NCBI GenBank assembly: GCA_965216885.1
Contig: OZ244209.1
Coordinates: forward strand, 5,208,001 to 5,272,000
DNA length: 64,000 nt
From: CAYNJG01 sp965216885
Lineage (GTDB): Bacteria > Planctomycetota > Planctomycetia > Pirellulales > Pirellulaceae
Direction of reading: 5' to 3'
Below, one piece after another: positions 1 to 8,232 of this stretch; position 1 is the first letter of the stretch; each line of letters opens with the position of its first letter. The position numbers were made by a program, and so were the translations under genes. The notes under the pieces were generated by a model, which worked only from the letters and a program-made list of their open reading frames with translations, had not been told where the DNA came from and made no database searches.

Positions 1-1
1 G

Positions 2-229
2 GCGCGGAGCCTGGGAAAAGTCATCGCACTATCCGAATTTGGCTCGAAACCAATGAACGGAAGGCTGGACGGCCGCGAATGGGTCAAGACGATGCGATCG
101 ACATTTCCTCATTTCGCATACTTCGTTTTTTGGCACAGCTGGACAGGCCACGACGTGGCAATTGCCGACCTCAACAATGCCGCAGCAATCCTGAACAGTT
201 CCGAAGTCATCAACCTGCCGAAACGATAA
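2..229 (+). CDS. C-terminal fragment of a glycoside hydrolase, probably GH26 (mannanase type)
   Basis: The frame is open at the left edge and only the last 75 codons are visible, ending at TAA 227-229. The fragment has an IALSEFG stretch (visible residues 8-14), then a tryptophan-rich block FAYFVFWHSW (38-47) and a short asparagine-rich helix before the end. In GH26 endo-beta-mannanases the nucleophile glutamate sits in a similar strand-end motif, followed by a last strand rich in aromatic residues and a short C-terminal helix. Substrate and secretion cannot be judged because the N-terminus lies outside the window. The family call is inferred from motif order only; another (beta/alpha)8 hydrolase is possible. 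Confidence 0.55.
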   Translation, partial: ARSLGKVIALSEFGSKPMNGRLDGREWVKTMRSTFPHFAYFVFWHSWTGHDVAIADLNNAAAILNSSEVINLPKR

Positions 230-279
230 CGCTGGCGACCGTCCGCATTCGCAGGCAGCCTCCTCCTGCTCGATCAACC

Positions 280-318
280 AAAAAATGCCGCATCCAAAAG
301 CTGGATGCGGCATTTTTT
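280..318. terminator. bidirectional intrinsic terminator
   Basis: A perfect hairpin has arms 280-296 and 302-318 with a 5-base loop. The GC core (ATGCCGCATCCA and its complement) is flanked by six A on the left and six T on the right, so it can end transcription on both strands. It lies between two converging genes, the GH26-like gene and the minus-strand DUF1559 gene. Confidence 0.9.
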
Positions 319-386
319 ATTGGATTCGGATCTTGGACTCGAGCGTACAGCCGGACATAGGCGAACGATTACCGGAGGCAATCGAT

Positions 387-1436
387 TTAGCGGGACGCGA
401 CCGTGGTCGATTCTCCGCCATTGCGAGTGAACATGGACTGCCAAACGGCAACTTCGATCGCATCGTCCACGAACAGTGCTGATCCATCCATCCGTACGAC
501 ATTGACGCCACCGGTGTGATAACTTCGTGACGTCACCGCCGCGTACGTGGATACCGTGGCCGACTTACCCTCCTGCTGATTCGACCAGTCGACGTCGTAC
601 TCGAAGTCACCATCTTCAGTGCTGGCGAAATGCGGGACCTTCATGTTCGGCGTAAACAGGCCCGTCACGCCTGTTTGATGTGCACGGCCATCGAGTGACT
701 CGGTATGGCCGCTATTCGTCTTGAAGTCCCCGCCAAGTGACGCGACGTTGGCTGGCGCCGGTGGCTGCGGGTCGGCGAGTGCAGCATTTCGGAAATAGGG
801 ATTCCAGGCTTTCACTTCCGCAAACGCAATCGTCTTGCTCATGCCGTCGGTGAATTTCCCCGGCTTGAGCTTGCTGGTGGGATAAAAAGCCCCGGGGCCG
901 CCCTTCCGAAGTTCCGGATCGTAAATAAACCAGACTCCCACGTTGGCCCCGTAGTTCAACGGGTAGTACTTGGGAACGCCATTCTTGATTCGAACGCGGT
1001 CGCCCGGTTCATCCGGACACAACGTCGGAGCTACTCGGGCCGATCCAATCGGCAATCCGGACGGCAGCTTCACATCGTTGTAACTGAGATCAAAATCTAC
1101 GTTGGCAAACAAATTGCCTTCTTCAATGTAAGGCAACAGCTGAGCAGACGCGGACCATCCGTCAACGCTACCTTCCATACTTCGCGCGGGCTTCCAACTC
1201 GCGGGAAAGTGCGCTTGTGCAGACTCGAAATTATTAAGTGCCAACCCCAGTTGCCGCACGTTGTTGATGCAACTAATCCGTCTCGCTGCGGCTCGGGCAG
1301 ATTGAACAGCCGGCAGCAGTAAAGTGACGAGCATCGCAATCACGGCGATGACAACAAGGAGTTCGACAAGCGTGAAGCCAGCTCTGGTTTGAGGTCGCTG
1401 ACGACGCACAACACACTTACAGAAATACAAAACCAT
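387..1436 (-). CDS. DUF1559 (SBP_bac_10) family protein with prepilin-type N-terminus
   Basis: A 349-residue protein. Residues 20-45 form a type IV pilin-like leader, GFTLVELLVVIAVIAML, with glycine at the cleavage site and glutamate at mature position 5, so a prepilin peptidase should process it and leave it membrane-anchored. The C-terminus has the family's H-x9-DG signature (H307, D317-G318). Members are hugely expanded in planctomycetes and are thought to be pseudopilin-like surface proteins; the exact role is unknown. The frame could extend to 1610, but ATG 1436 is chosen because AAGGG lies about 9 bases before it and because it puts the leader near the N-terminus. Confidence 0.88.
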   Translation of the reverse strand: MVLYFCKCVVRRQRPQTRAGFTLVELLVVIAVIAMLVTLLLPAVQSARAAARRISCINNVRQLGLALNNFESAQAHFPASWKPARSMEGSVDGWSASAQLLPYIEEGNLFANVDFDLSYNDVKLPSGLPIGSARVAPTLCPDEPGDRVRIKNGVPKYYPLNYGANVGVWFIYDPELRKGGPGAFYPTSKLKPGKFTDGMSKTIAFAEVKAWNPYFRNAALADPQPPAPANVASLGGDFKTNSGHTESLDGRAHQTGVTGLFTPNMKVPHFASTEDGDFEYDVDWSNQQEGKSATVSTYAAVTSRSYHTGGVNVVRMDGSALFVDDAIEVAVWQSMFTRNGGESTTVASR

Positions 1437-1642
1437 CCAATTCACCCTTGGGGAAAACAAAAACACGTTTTCGGGAACTGGCTGGCTAGGACGGAAGACC
1501 GTGTGGCTGGCTTGTTCGATTGCAATTTGACGTCGCATGCCAACGTCGCGTGAAGAAGTATCCCGCAAAACCGTTGACACCGTTAACCGTCGGGAATAGA
1601 GTATTCGCAATTGAGACTCATTGTCAATAAGGCCAAAACGAA

Positions 1643-1810
1643 ATGTCGAAATCGCTTTGCGAGCTCAAAAAGACCCTGAAACAGGACTTTGGCACCTACA
1701 TTTCGCTCGTCAATAACCCCACGCATGTATGCCGCAAATGCGGGCGGGTGGCCAATAGCAAGAAGCTGCTGTGTAAACCCGTCAAACTCAAACAAACCAG
1801 TGAAGCGTGA
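1643..1810 (+). CDS. small conserved CxxC protein (55 aa)
   Basis: Fifty-five residues, basic, with one CxxC pair (C30, C33) followed by C44 in a CRKCGRVANSKKLLCKP block, which resembles half of a zinc ribbon. Its stop TGA (1808-1810) overlaps the ATG of the next gene as TGATG, so translation is probably coupled to hemP. I do not know a function. The overlap with hemP and the ordered cysteines argue that it is a real gene rather than chance. A metal-binding or heme/iron-linked role is inference from context only. Confidence 0.65.
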   Translation: MSKSLCELKKTLKQDFGTYISLVNNPTHVCRKCGRVANSKKLLCKPVKLKQTSEA

Positions 1811-2010
1811 TGGTTGACGGCGAAAGCGCAGACCCAAACTCGGCGATAAAAACCGTCGATTTGACGAAACCCGTCGCAATCGGCACTCTCTGCCACCCTA
1901 TCGAATCCCAGAATCTGTTTGGGAATTCCAAGGAAATCTACATCCGCCACGGATCCGAGATGTATCGCCTGACGATCACCAAAAACGGCAAACTGATTCT
2001 GCAGAAGTGA
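1810..2010 (+). CDS. hemP: HemP-like hemin uptake family protein
   Basis: Sixty-six residues. The C-terminal half reads LFGNSKEIYIRHGSEMYRL then TITKNGKLILQK, matching the HemP pattern of LFG, an I-x-H-x-G-x-x-Y-x-L core and a GKLIL-x-K end. HemP proteins are small cytosolic proteins linked to heme uptake and to activation of heme-receptor genes in proteobacteria; the role in planctomycetes is not established. An in-frame GTG directly precedes the ATG, but ATG 1810 is preferred because it makes the TGATG overlap with the upstream small gene. No heme transporter genes are nearby. Confidence 0.8.
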   Translation: MVDGESADPNSAIKTVDLTKPVAIGTLCHPIESQNLFGNSKEIYIRHGSEMYRLTITKNGKLILQK

Positions 2011-2077
2011 TTTGACGGGTCGCCGTCGCTAATTCAGCCGTCAACGGGTTTGAACTGCCGCAACGGGTGAGGCGCAA

Positions 2078-2482
2078 CTAGGTGCGCGGAATATCAGCCT
2101 GCGACTGAGTCAGATACGGCGTAATTAGCATTGCCAAACCGCCAAAAACACAGGTGCCGGCAATGTTGCACAGCATATCGAGTTCAGAATACTGGCGATG
2201 TCGCAGCATCGATTGCGACAACTCTTCCAACGAAGTTACCGCCGCCACCAGTACGATCGTGCCCAATACGGCGGCGCGGCGACGCGACATTCGCTGCTGC
2301 GTGGCGGCAAGGCTTACTGACAGAAGAAAGCAGAATATGCCCACGAACAAAAAGTGACATCCCTTGTCACCATAGGGCATGCTGTGCAACCAGCTCATCA
2401 ACGGCGTCAGGAGGCCCAGATCCGCACCGACGACGATGAAAACCAACCAGCAAAAATAGGCGATCGTGAGTTTCTTGAGCAT
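2078..2482 (-). CDS. VanZ-like membrane protein
   Basis: A 134-residue protein with four hydrophobic segments (about 5-25, 42-60, 72-90 and 108-125). Between segments 3 and 4 is EELSQSMLRHRQYSELDML followed by CNIAG, which fits the VanZ-family pattern E-x-x-Q, R, S-x-x-D, N-x-x-G. VanZ proteins are small inner-membrane proteins; the founding member affects teicoplanin resistance, but most homologues have no known function. The gene stands alone between hemP and the threonine aldolase. Confidence 0.82.
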   Translation of the reverse strand: MLKKLTIAYFCWLVFIVVGADLGLLTPLMSWLHSMPYGDKGCHFLFVGIFCFLLSVSLAATQQRMSRRRAAVLGTIVLVAAVTSLEELSQSMLRHRQYSELDMLCNIAGTCVFGGLAMLITPYLTQSQADIPRT

Positions 2483-2646
2483 CTGTTCGGTTCACCGATT
2501 TTGAGTTGCACTCGTCATCGTCACAAACGAGACCGAGGAATGAGGCTTTCGTCGTCAGATTGAAAATCTTGGATCAGGACACAATAGACGCAAACCGTTT
2601 CTTGCCGTAGCCTTAATAATCCACACCCCACATCTGGAATCATGCC

Positions 2647-3681
2647 ATGACTGCACCGACGCGACAGTTCGCCAGCGACAATTATTCGGGTGTGTGCCCG
2701 GCGGCATGGCAAGAGATGGAACGGGCGAATGCCGAGCACGCCGCCGCGTACGGGAATGACAAGTGGACGGAAAAAGCCAGCGACCAACTGCGTGACATCT
2801 TCGAAATCGATTGCGAAGTTTTCTTTACGTTCAATGGCACCGCCGCCAACTCGCTGTCGCTGGCATCGCTCTGTCAGTCGTACCATAGCGTCATCGCTCA
2901 CCAGTTGGCTCACATTGAAACCGACGAATGCGGCGGCCCGGAATTCTTCTCGAACGGCACCAAAGTGCTCGTCGTCCCAGGCGAGCTCGGGAAGGTCTCT
3001 CCCCAGCAGGTTCAACACACCGTCCAGCGCCGCACGGACGTGCACTACCCGAAACCAAAAGTCGTTTCGTTAACGCAATCGACCGAGGTCGGAACCGTTT
3101 ACACGATCGACGAACTGGACGCCATTCGAGAAGTAGCTCGCCGCTGCAACCTACATGTCCACATGGACGGAGCGCGTTTTGCCAACAGCGTTGCCAGCCT
3201 GGGCCTCGCGCCCAAGGAGCTGACGTGGAAAGTGGGCGTGGACGTGCTGTGTTTCGGCGGTACCAAGAACGGAATGGCGGTCGGAGATTGCGTGATATTT
3301 TTCCGCAAAGAACTGGCCGAGGAGTTCGAATATCGCTGCAAGCAGGCCGGGCAGTTGGCTTCGAAGATGCGCTACCTGTCCGCACCATGGGTTGGCCTCC
3401 TGTCGGATGAGATCTGGCTCAAGAACGCCCAACATGCCAACGAGATGGCGAAAACCCTGGCCGCGAAGCTGGAGGCGCTCGAAGGCGTGGAAATCATGTT
3501 CCCGGTAGAAGCGAACGCGGTTTTTGCCAATATGCCCGCCAAAATGGAAGATGGCCTGCGTTCTTTGGGTTGGCAGTTCTACAATTTCATTGGTGCCGGT
3601 GGTTCCCGGTTAATGTGTTCGTGGGACATCGGTTTGGAGGACGTGGAGCGATTTGCGTCCGATGCGGAAAGTTTTCTCTAG
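2647..3681 (+). CDS. ltaE: low-specificity L-threonine aldolase family enzyme
   Basis: A 344-residue fold-type I PLP enzyme of the beta-eliminating lyase/threonine aldolase family, which cleaves L-threonine and allo-threonine to glycine and acetaldehyde. Visible landmarks are DNYSG near the start (11-15), the phosphate-binding GTAAN (64-68), HMDGAR with D174 that should contact the PLP ring nitrogen, and FGGTKNG with K207 as the Schiff-base lysine. Length matches the family. The stop lies 13 bases before the next start, so the gene may be cotranscribed with the following cytochrome gene, though no shared function is obvious. An aldolase acting on a related beta-hydroxy amino acid cannot be excluded. 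Confidence 0.88.
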   Translation: MTAPTRQFASDNYSGVCPAAWQEMERANAEHAAAYGNDKWTEKASDQLRDIFEIDCEVFFTFNGTAANSLSLASLCQSYHSVIAHQLAHIETDECGGPEFFSNGTKVLVVPGELGKVSPQQVQHTVQRRTDVHYPKPKVVSLTQSTEVGTVYTIDELDAIREVARRCNLHVHMDGARFANSVASLGLAPKELTWKVGVDVLCFGGTKNGMAVGDCVIFFRKELAEEFEYRCKQAGQLASKMRYLSAPWVGLLSDEIWLKNAQHANEMAKTLAAKLEALEGVEIMFPVEANAVFANMPAKMEDGLRSLGWQFYNFIGAGGSRLMCSWDIGLEDVERFASDAESFL

Positions 3682-3694
3682 CGGCAATACCACC

Positions 3695-5044
3695 ATGAAG
3701 TCACTCGGAATCATCGGCTTCATTTGCACACTGCTGGCGTTGATGTCGGCGAACAGCCATGGAGAGACTGCTGCCGAGCGGGGCTATCGCTTCCTCACGC
3801 AGAAGGCGTACTTGCCGCCAGACTTCGATCAAGAGACTTTCGATCAAACATGGCGAGTCTGGCCCTCCGAGCTCAAGGCAGAGGCCGAAGCCGCGACGCC
3901 TGAAGAACGGCGCAAGCTCGCGTTCTCACGTTACGGTCTCACGGGCCGCCCCGAGGATCCGACCAAACCTCTGCAGTATGTCGTCGACGAGGCGGGCAAC
4001 TGGACGATGAACTGCTTTTCCTGCCACGGTGGGAAAGTACTAGGCGAAACCGTTCTGGGCGTACCAAATTCTCGCTACGCCCTGGAAACGCTCACTTCCG
4101 ACATTCGCAAGACAAAACTCATTACTCGCAAACCCATGACGCGGATGGACATGGGTTCATTGGTCGTGCCTCTCGGTAAGACCAATGGTACAACCAACGC
4201 CGTGATGTTTGGCGTCGCACTGCTGAACTACCGCGATGCCGAACTCAACATTCATCCCGGTCGCCCCATGCCGGAGATGGTCCACCATGATATGGACGCA
4301 CCGGCGTGGTGGCAGTTCAGCAAGAAGTCTCATCTGTACATCGACGCATTCGCAGAGAAAGGTCATCGCGCCCTGATGCAGTTCATGCTGGTTCAGGAAA
4401 ACGGTCGCGAGCAATTCGACGAGTGGGAATCCGACTTCAGGGATGTCTACGCATTTCTCGAATCACTGGAAGCTCCGGACTATCCGTTTGAAATCGACCA
4501 AAAAAAAGCATCTCGAGGCGAACTGGTCTTCAACGACAATTGCGCACACTGTCACGGCACCTACGGTGACAAGCCCAGCTACCCAAACAGGCTTGTACCG
4601 CTGGAAGAAGTCGGCACAGATGACGTACGATTGACGGCACTCAAGAAAGAAGGCCGCGAGCACTACCACAAGAGCTGGTTTGCCCACTTCGGAGAACACG
4701 ACACCGTGGTGGATCCGAAGGGCTATATCGCTCCGCCGTTGGACGGGGTCTGGGCCTCGGCTCCCTATTTCCACAACGGCTCGGTACCCACACTCTGGCA
4801 CGTCCTGCACTCCGAAGAGCGCCCCAAGGTGTGGACTCGATCCGAAGACGGTTTCGACCAGAAACGCGTGGGGCTGCAGATTCAGGAGTTCGACAAGCTG
4901 CCCTCGTCCATTCGGCGGCCGGACGTGCTGCGGATGCATTTCAACACGGCTTCCTTTGGCAAAAGTGCGCGCGGACATACTTTCCCGGACGACCTGACCA
5001 ACGACGAACGCGTCGATCTGCTCGAATATCTCAAGACGCTGTAG
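3695..5044 (+). CDS. secreted di-heme cytochrome c
   Basis: A 449-residue exported protein. Residues 1-22 are a signal peptide (MKSLGIIGFICTLLALMSAN then a small-residue site). Two heme c sites are present: C107-F-S-C110-H111 and C283-A-H-C286-H287. The C-terminal part (APYFHNGSVPTLWHVL) matches the cytochrome c region typical of thiol-oxidoreductase-like di-heme cytochromes. It should act in periplasmic electron transfer; partner and substrate are unknown. An upstream in-frame ATG at 3653 lies inside the aldolase gene; ATG 3695 is preferred because it begins the signal peptide. Confidence 0.85.
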   Translation: MKSLGIIGFICTLLALMSANSHGETAAERGYRFLTQKAYLPPDFDQETFDQTWRVWPSELKAEAEAATPEERRKLAFSRYGLTGRPEDPTKPLQYVVDEAGNWTMNCFSCHGGKVLGETVLGVPNSRYALETLTSDIRKTKLITRKPMTRMDMGSLVVPLGKTNGTTNAVMFGVALLNYRDAELNIHPGRPMPEMVHHDMDAPAWWQFSKKSHLYIDAFAEKGHRALMQFMLVQENGREQFDEWESDFRDVYAFLESLEAPDYPFEIDQKKASRGELVFNDNCAHCHGTYGDKPSYPNRLVPLEEVGTDDVRLTALKKEGREHYHKSWFAHFGEHDTVVDPKGYIAPPLDGVWASAPYFHNGSVPTLWHVLHSEERPKVWTRSEDGFDQKRVGLQIQEFDKLPSSIRRPDVLRMHFNTASFGKSARGHTFPDDLTNDERVDLLEYLKTL

Positions 5045-5240
5045 GCGTCCCGGTTTTACGGCAATGGGTGCGGCCATCTCGCGTAGGAGAGTCCAGTCAG
5101 CCAAATCCGCATTAATCGCCGTGGCTTTCCGCGCCCTTTGCCGTACTCCGACTACGTCCTAAAATGAGGCGTCACCGAGGAAACAAAAGTTCCTCCTACG
5201 TTAGCGGTGCCGGAACGGCACGGAGAGGTTGTTGGTAAAG

Positions 5241-6566
5241 ATGACTCAGATTCTGGAAGCTCGAGCCGGAAATATTACTCCGGAGATGGAATTTGTCGCC
5301 AAGCGAGAAGGTCTCGAGGCTGAACTGATTCGTGAAGAGGTGGCCATCGGCCGGATGGTTATTCCTGCCAACAAGGTTCACCTCGCAGCGCGACTTGAGC
5401 CTATGTGTATTGGCATCGCGGCCAAATGCAAAATCAACGCCAACATTGGTAACTCGGCGGTCACCAGCGATGTCGATGAAGAGCTCAAGAAATTGCATAT
5501 GGCCGTCCACTTCGGCTCGGACACTGTCATGGACCTTTCGACCGGCAAGGATATCGACGATATCCGCCGGGCGATCATCGCGGCTTCCCCCGTTCCCATC
5601 GGAACCGTTCCGATCTACCAGATGCTGGAAGAGCTTGGTGGCGAAATCGAGGACATGCGTCCGCAACACTTCCTTGATATGGTCGAACACCAGGCCAAGC
5701 AGGGCGTCGACTACATGACGATCCACTGCGGAGTTCTGCTGGAGCATCTGCACCTTGCGATGAATCGCGTTACGGGCATCGTGAGTCGCGGCGGTTCGCT
5801 GATTGCCAAGTGGATGATGGCTCATCGCAAACAGAATCCTCTGTACGAATCTTTCGGGGACCTCTGCGACATCATGCGTGAGTACGATGTAACGTGGAGC
5901 CTTGGTGATGGCTTGCGTCCTGGCTCGATTGCTGACGCCAGCGACGACGCTCAGTTTGCGGAACTGGACGTGTTGGGCGAACTCACCGTCAAGGGCTGGG
6001 AACGCGGTACGCAAGTGATGGTCGAAGGCCCGGGGCATATCCCGCTCGACCAGATCAAGATGAACATCGAACGCCAAATCGAAGTCTGCAAAGGCGCACC
6101 CTTCTATGTTCTTGGTCCACTCGTCACGGACATCGCTCCGGGTTACGACCATATGACCAGCATGATTGGTGCCGCCAACGCCGGCATGGCAGGAGCGGCG
6201 ATGCTGTGCTACGTCACTCCCAAGGAGCACCTGGGATTGCCCAACGAGGACGACGTCAAACAGGGTGCCATCGCGTACAAGATTGCGGCTCACGCAGCGG
6301 ACGTAGCTCGGCAACGCGTTGGTGCACAGGATCGTGACGATGCACTCAGCAAGGCTCGTTTCGAGTTCGACTGGAACAAACAGTTCGAACTGGCACTCGA
6401 CCCGGAAACCGCTCGCGCCTATCACGACGAGACGCTTCCGCAGGACACCTTTAAGAGCGCACATTTCTGTAGCATGTGCGGCCCCAAGTACTGCTCGATG
6501 AAAATCACAGAAGACATCAAGCAGATGGCAAAGGATGGCGAGCTGTTCCAGATTACGAACGACTAG
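5241..6566 (+). CDS. thiC: phosphomethylpyrimidine synthase ThiC
   Basis: A 441-residue radical-SAM enzyme that converts aminoimidazole ribotide to the hydroxymethylpyrimidine phosphate of thiamine. The family's C-terminal cluster motif CxxCxxxxC is present as C410-S-M-C413-G-P-K-Y-C418, and the body carries NANIGNSAV, MTIHCGV, GDGLRPGS and VEGPGHIP blocks typical of ThiC. The length fits the short ThiC form. ATG 5241 is chosen over in-frame TTG 5229 because GGAGAGG (5222-5228) is too close to the TTG. No TPP riboswitch (no CTGAGA box) is visible in the 196-base leader. No other thi gene is in the window. Confidence 0.96.
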   Translation: MTQILEARAGNITPEMEFVAKREGLEAELIREEVAIGRMVIPANKVHLAARLEPMCIGIAAKCKINANIGNSAVTSDVDEELKKLHMAVHFGSDTVMDLSTGKDIDDIRRAIIAASPVPIGTVPIYQMLEELGGEIEDMRPQHFLDMVEHQAKQGVDYMTIHCGVLLEHLHLAMNRVTGIVSRGGSLIAKWMMAHRKQNPLYESFGDLCDIMREYDVTWSLGDGLRPGSIADASDDAQFAELDVLGELTVKGWERGTQVMVEGPGHIPLDQIKMNIERQIEVCKGAPFYVLGPLVTDIAPGYDHMTSMIGAANAGMAGAAMLCYVTPKEHLGLPNEDDVKQGAIAYKIAAHAADVARQRVGAQDRDDALSKARFEFDWNKQFELALDPETARAYHDETLPQDTFKSAHFCSMCGPKYCSMKITEDIKQMAKDGELFQITND

Positions 6567-6656
6567 AGCAGGTTTCGAAACCCGGATTCCCAGCCCCGGA
6601 ACGCTTGCCTTACTGGCTCGACCATGCAGGCAAAATCGTTTTGAAACGGGTTCTAG
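6566..6656. repeat. 91-bp dispersed repeat, copy A
   Basis: This 91-base stretch just after thiC aligns without gaps to 13733-13823; I count 66 of 91 identical positions. The outer 35-40 bases at each end are well conserved while the middle 20 bases are not. The ends are partial inverted repeats of one another (GTTTCgAAAC near the left end and GTTTtgAAAC near the right). This suggests a small palindromic element rather than coding sequence. Confidence 0.6.
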
Positions 6657-6733
6657 CCAACGCAACAGCCGCGAACGCACGACCGTGTGCGTTCGCGTGA
6701 GTTGCAAGACAGCGGTCCAGGAATCGCTTCCTT

Positions 6734-8083
6734 ATGCCTGATAGCTCGTCCGATGATCCGCAGCCGACAGATCGCTCGCAAGGTAGCGATCTGTCGACCG
6801 CTGGGCGGCTGGAGTTCAGGCTGGTAGGGACCATCAACCCCTACGAACGCGCGATACTGTGGCACGGCGCCGCGTGGTTCTTCCTTGTTCTGATGGGCTA
6901 TTACATCCTGCGTCCCATCCGTGAGCAGATCAGTTCGACGTATGGAATCCGGAATCTTTCGTGGCTGTTTACGGCGACGTTTGTCGTGATGCTGGTCGCG
7001 ATTCCGCTGTATTCCCTGCTGGTGAGTCGTTTTCACCGACGCAAACTGGTCCCCAGCATCTACGCCATCTTCATTTGCTGCCTGGGAGGGTTCTGGGTCG
7101 CAATGCAATATGGCCCGGAGGAATCACGGATCTGGGTCGCGCGTGCGCTGTTCATCTGGATCAGCGTTTATGGCCTGTTCATCGTTTCGTTCTTCTGGAG
7201 CGTGATCGGTGACATGATGTCGACCGAACAGGGACGACGCATCTACGGTGTCATCTTCGCGTGCGGAACCATCGGCAGTATGGTTGGCTCGCAAGTCGCC
7301 CGTCGGACGGTCAGTCAGTTGGGCGTCGCCAACCTGCTATTTATTCCGGCCGTTCTGCTTGGCGTTGGATTGATTGTCTATGCTTCGCTTGAGCGATCCT
7401 ACCAACGCCTCGCCGCAAGCAGTGAACGGCCAAAGACCGGAAACGCGACCGGTGGAAATCCGTTTGCCGGGTTTACGGCCGTGTTTCGGTCGCGATACCT
7501 GTTGGCGATTTGCTGTTTCGGACTGATCCTGGCTACCTGTGGCACGACGATTTATTTTCAACAGTCCGAAATTGTCCAGGCGACTTTCGATTCGGAAGAG
7601 GCCCAAACGGAATACTTCGCCGATGTCAACTTCTACGTTTCCATTGTCACTCTGGTCTTTCAGTTCTTTATTGCCGGCTGGCTAATGCGAACGATTGGGC
7701 TCGGCTGGACTCTGGCGATGCTGCCGATTGCCTACATCCTGGGCATTAGCGCCCTGGCACTGTCGCCGACCATTGCCGTGCTGGCCATTATTTCCGTCAC
7801 CGGCCGAGCGGCCGAATATGGCATCTGCAATCCCGCCCGAGAAGTGCTATTTACCGCCGTGAACCGCGAGGATCGATATAAGGCCAAGAGCTTCATTGAC
7901 ACGGTCGTCCGCCGGGGTGGAGACACGATGGTTGGATCGTTGTACCGGGCGCTCCGTGAGTCCGCAGGGTTCGCGATGGCCACCCTGTCGTGGATGGTGA
8001 TTCCCCTGGCCGTCGCGTGGACATTTCTGGCCGTCTTCATCGGCCACGAGAATGCGCGTATCGTCAATCGGGACAAACCGTAG
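6734..8083 (+). CDS. MFS-fold permease of the NTP/NDP exchange transporter-like type
   Basis: A 449-residue polytopic inner-membrane protein with about 11-12 hydrophobic segments. The first segment region (residues ~45-70) reads FFLVLMGYYILRPIREQI, and the second loop has SRFHRRKL. The YYxLRPxRE block after helix 1 is typical of bacterial MFS permeases related to the ATP/ADP (Npt/Tlc) translocases. In free-living bacteria these homologues have no proven substrate, so nucleotide exchange is only a family-level guess. ATG 6734 is the first in-frame start; the first 35 residues are a polar cytosolic tail. Confidence 0.7.
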   Translation: MPDSSSDDPQPTDRSQGSDLSTAGRLEFRLVGTINPYERAILWHGAAWFFLVLMGYYILRPIREQISSTYGIRNLSWLFTATFVVMLVAIPLYSLLVSRFHRRKLVPSIYAIFICCLGGFWVAMQYGPEESRIWVARALFIWISVYGLFIVSFFWSVIGDMMSTEQGRRIYGVIFACGTIGSMVGSQVARRTVSQLGVANLLFIPAVLLGVGLIVYASLERSYQRLAASSERPKTGNATGGNPFAGFTAVFRSRYLLAICCFGLILATCGTTIYFQQSEIVQATFDSEEAQTEYFADVNFYVSIVTLVFQFFIAGWLMRTIGLGWTLAMLPIAYILGISALALSPTIAVLAIISVTGRAAEYGICNPAREVLFTAVNREDRYKAKSFIDTVVRRGGDTMVGSLYRALRESAGFAMATLSWMVIPLAVAWTFLAVFIGHENARIVNRDKP

Positions 8084-8232
8084 ACGACGTCCGTATCGGC
8101 AGCGCCGATTTGGGCAGCGCGATTTCGACAGCGCTGAAACCAAACTACCAAGGTCATGCGAAACCATACGGCCACAGCATCGAACCCCGCACGGCAATAC
8201 AGACGAACGGGGACCGGCTATTCACCGTTCTG

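Noticed and set aside
1807..2010. GTG start for hemP
   Set aside because: The GTG directly precedes the ATG that overlaps the upstream stop; the ATG is the simpler start.
5045..5240. TPP riboswitch before thiC
   Set aside because: The leader lacks the conserved CTGAGA box and the ACCTGA...GGNTAATGCC half, so control by this riboswitch is not supported.
5196..6707. 503-codon minus-strand ORF opposite thiC
   Set aside because: It is antisense to thiC and its N-terminal part only translates the 91-bp repeat; no independent support.
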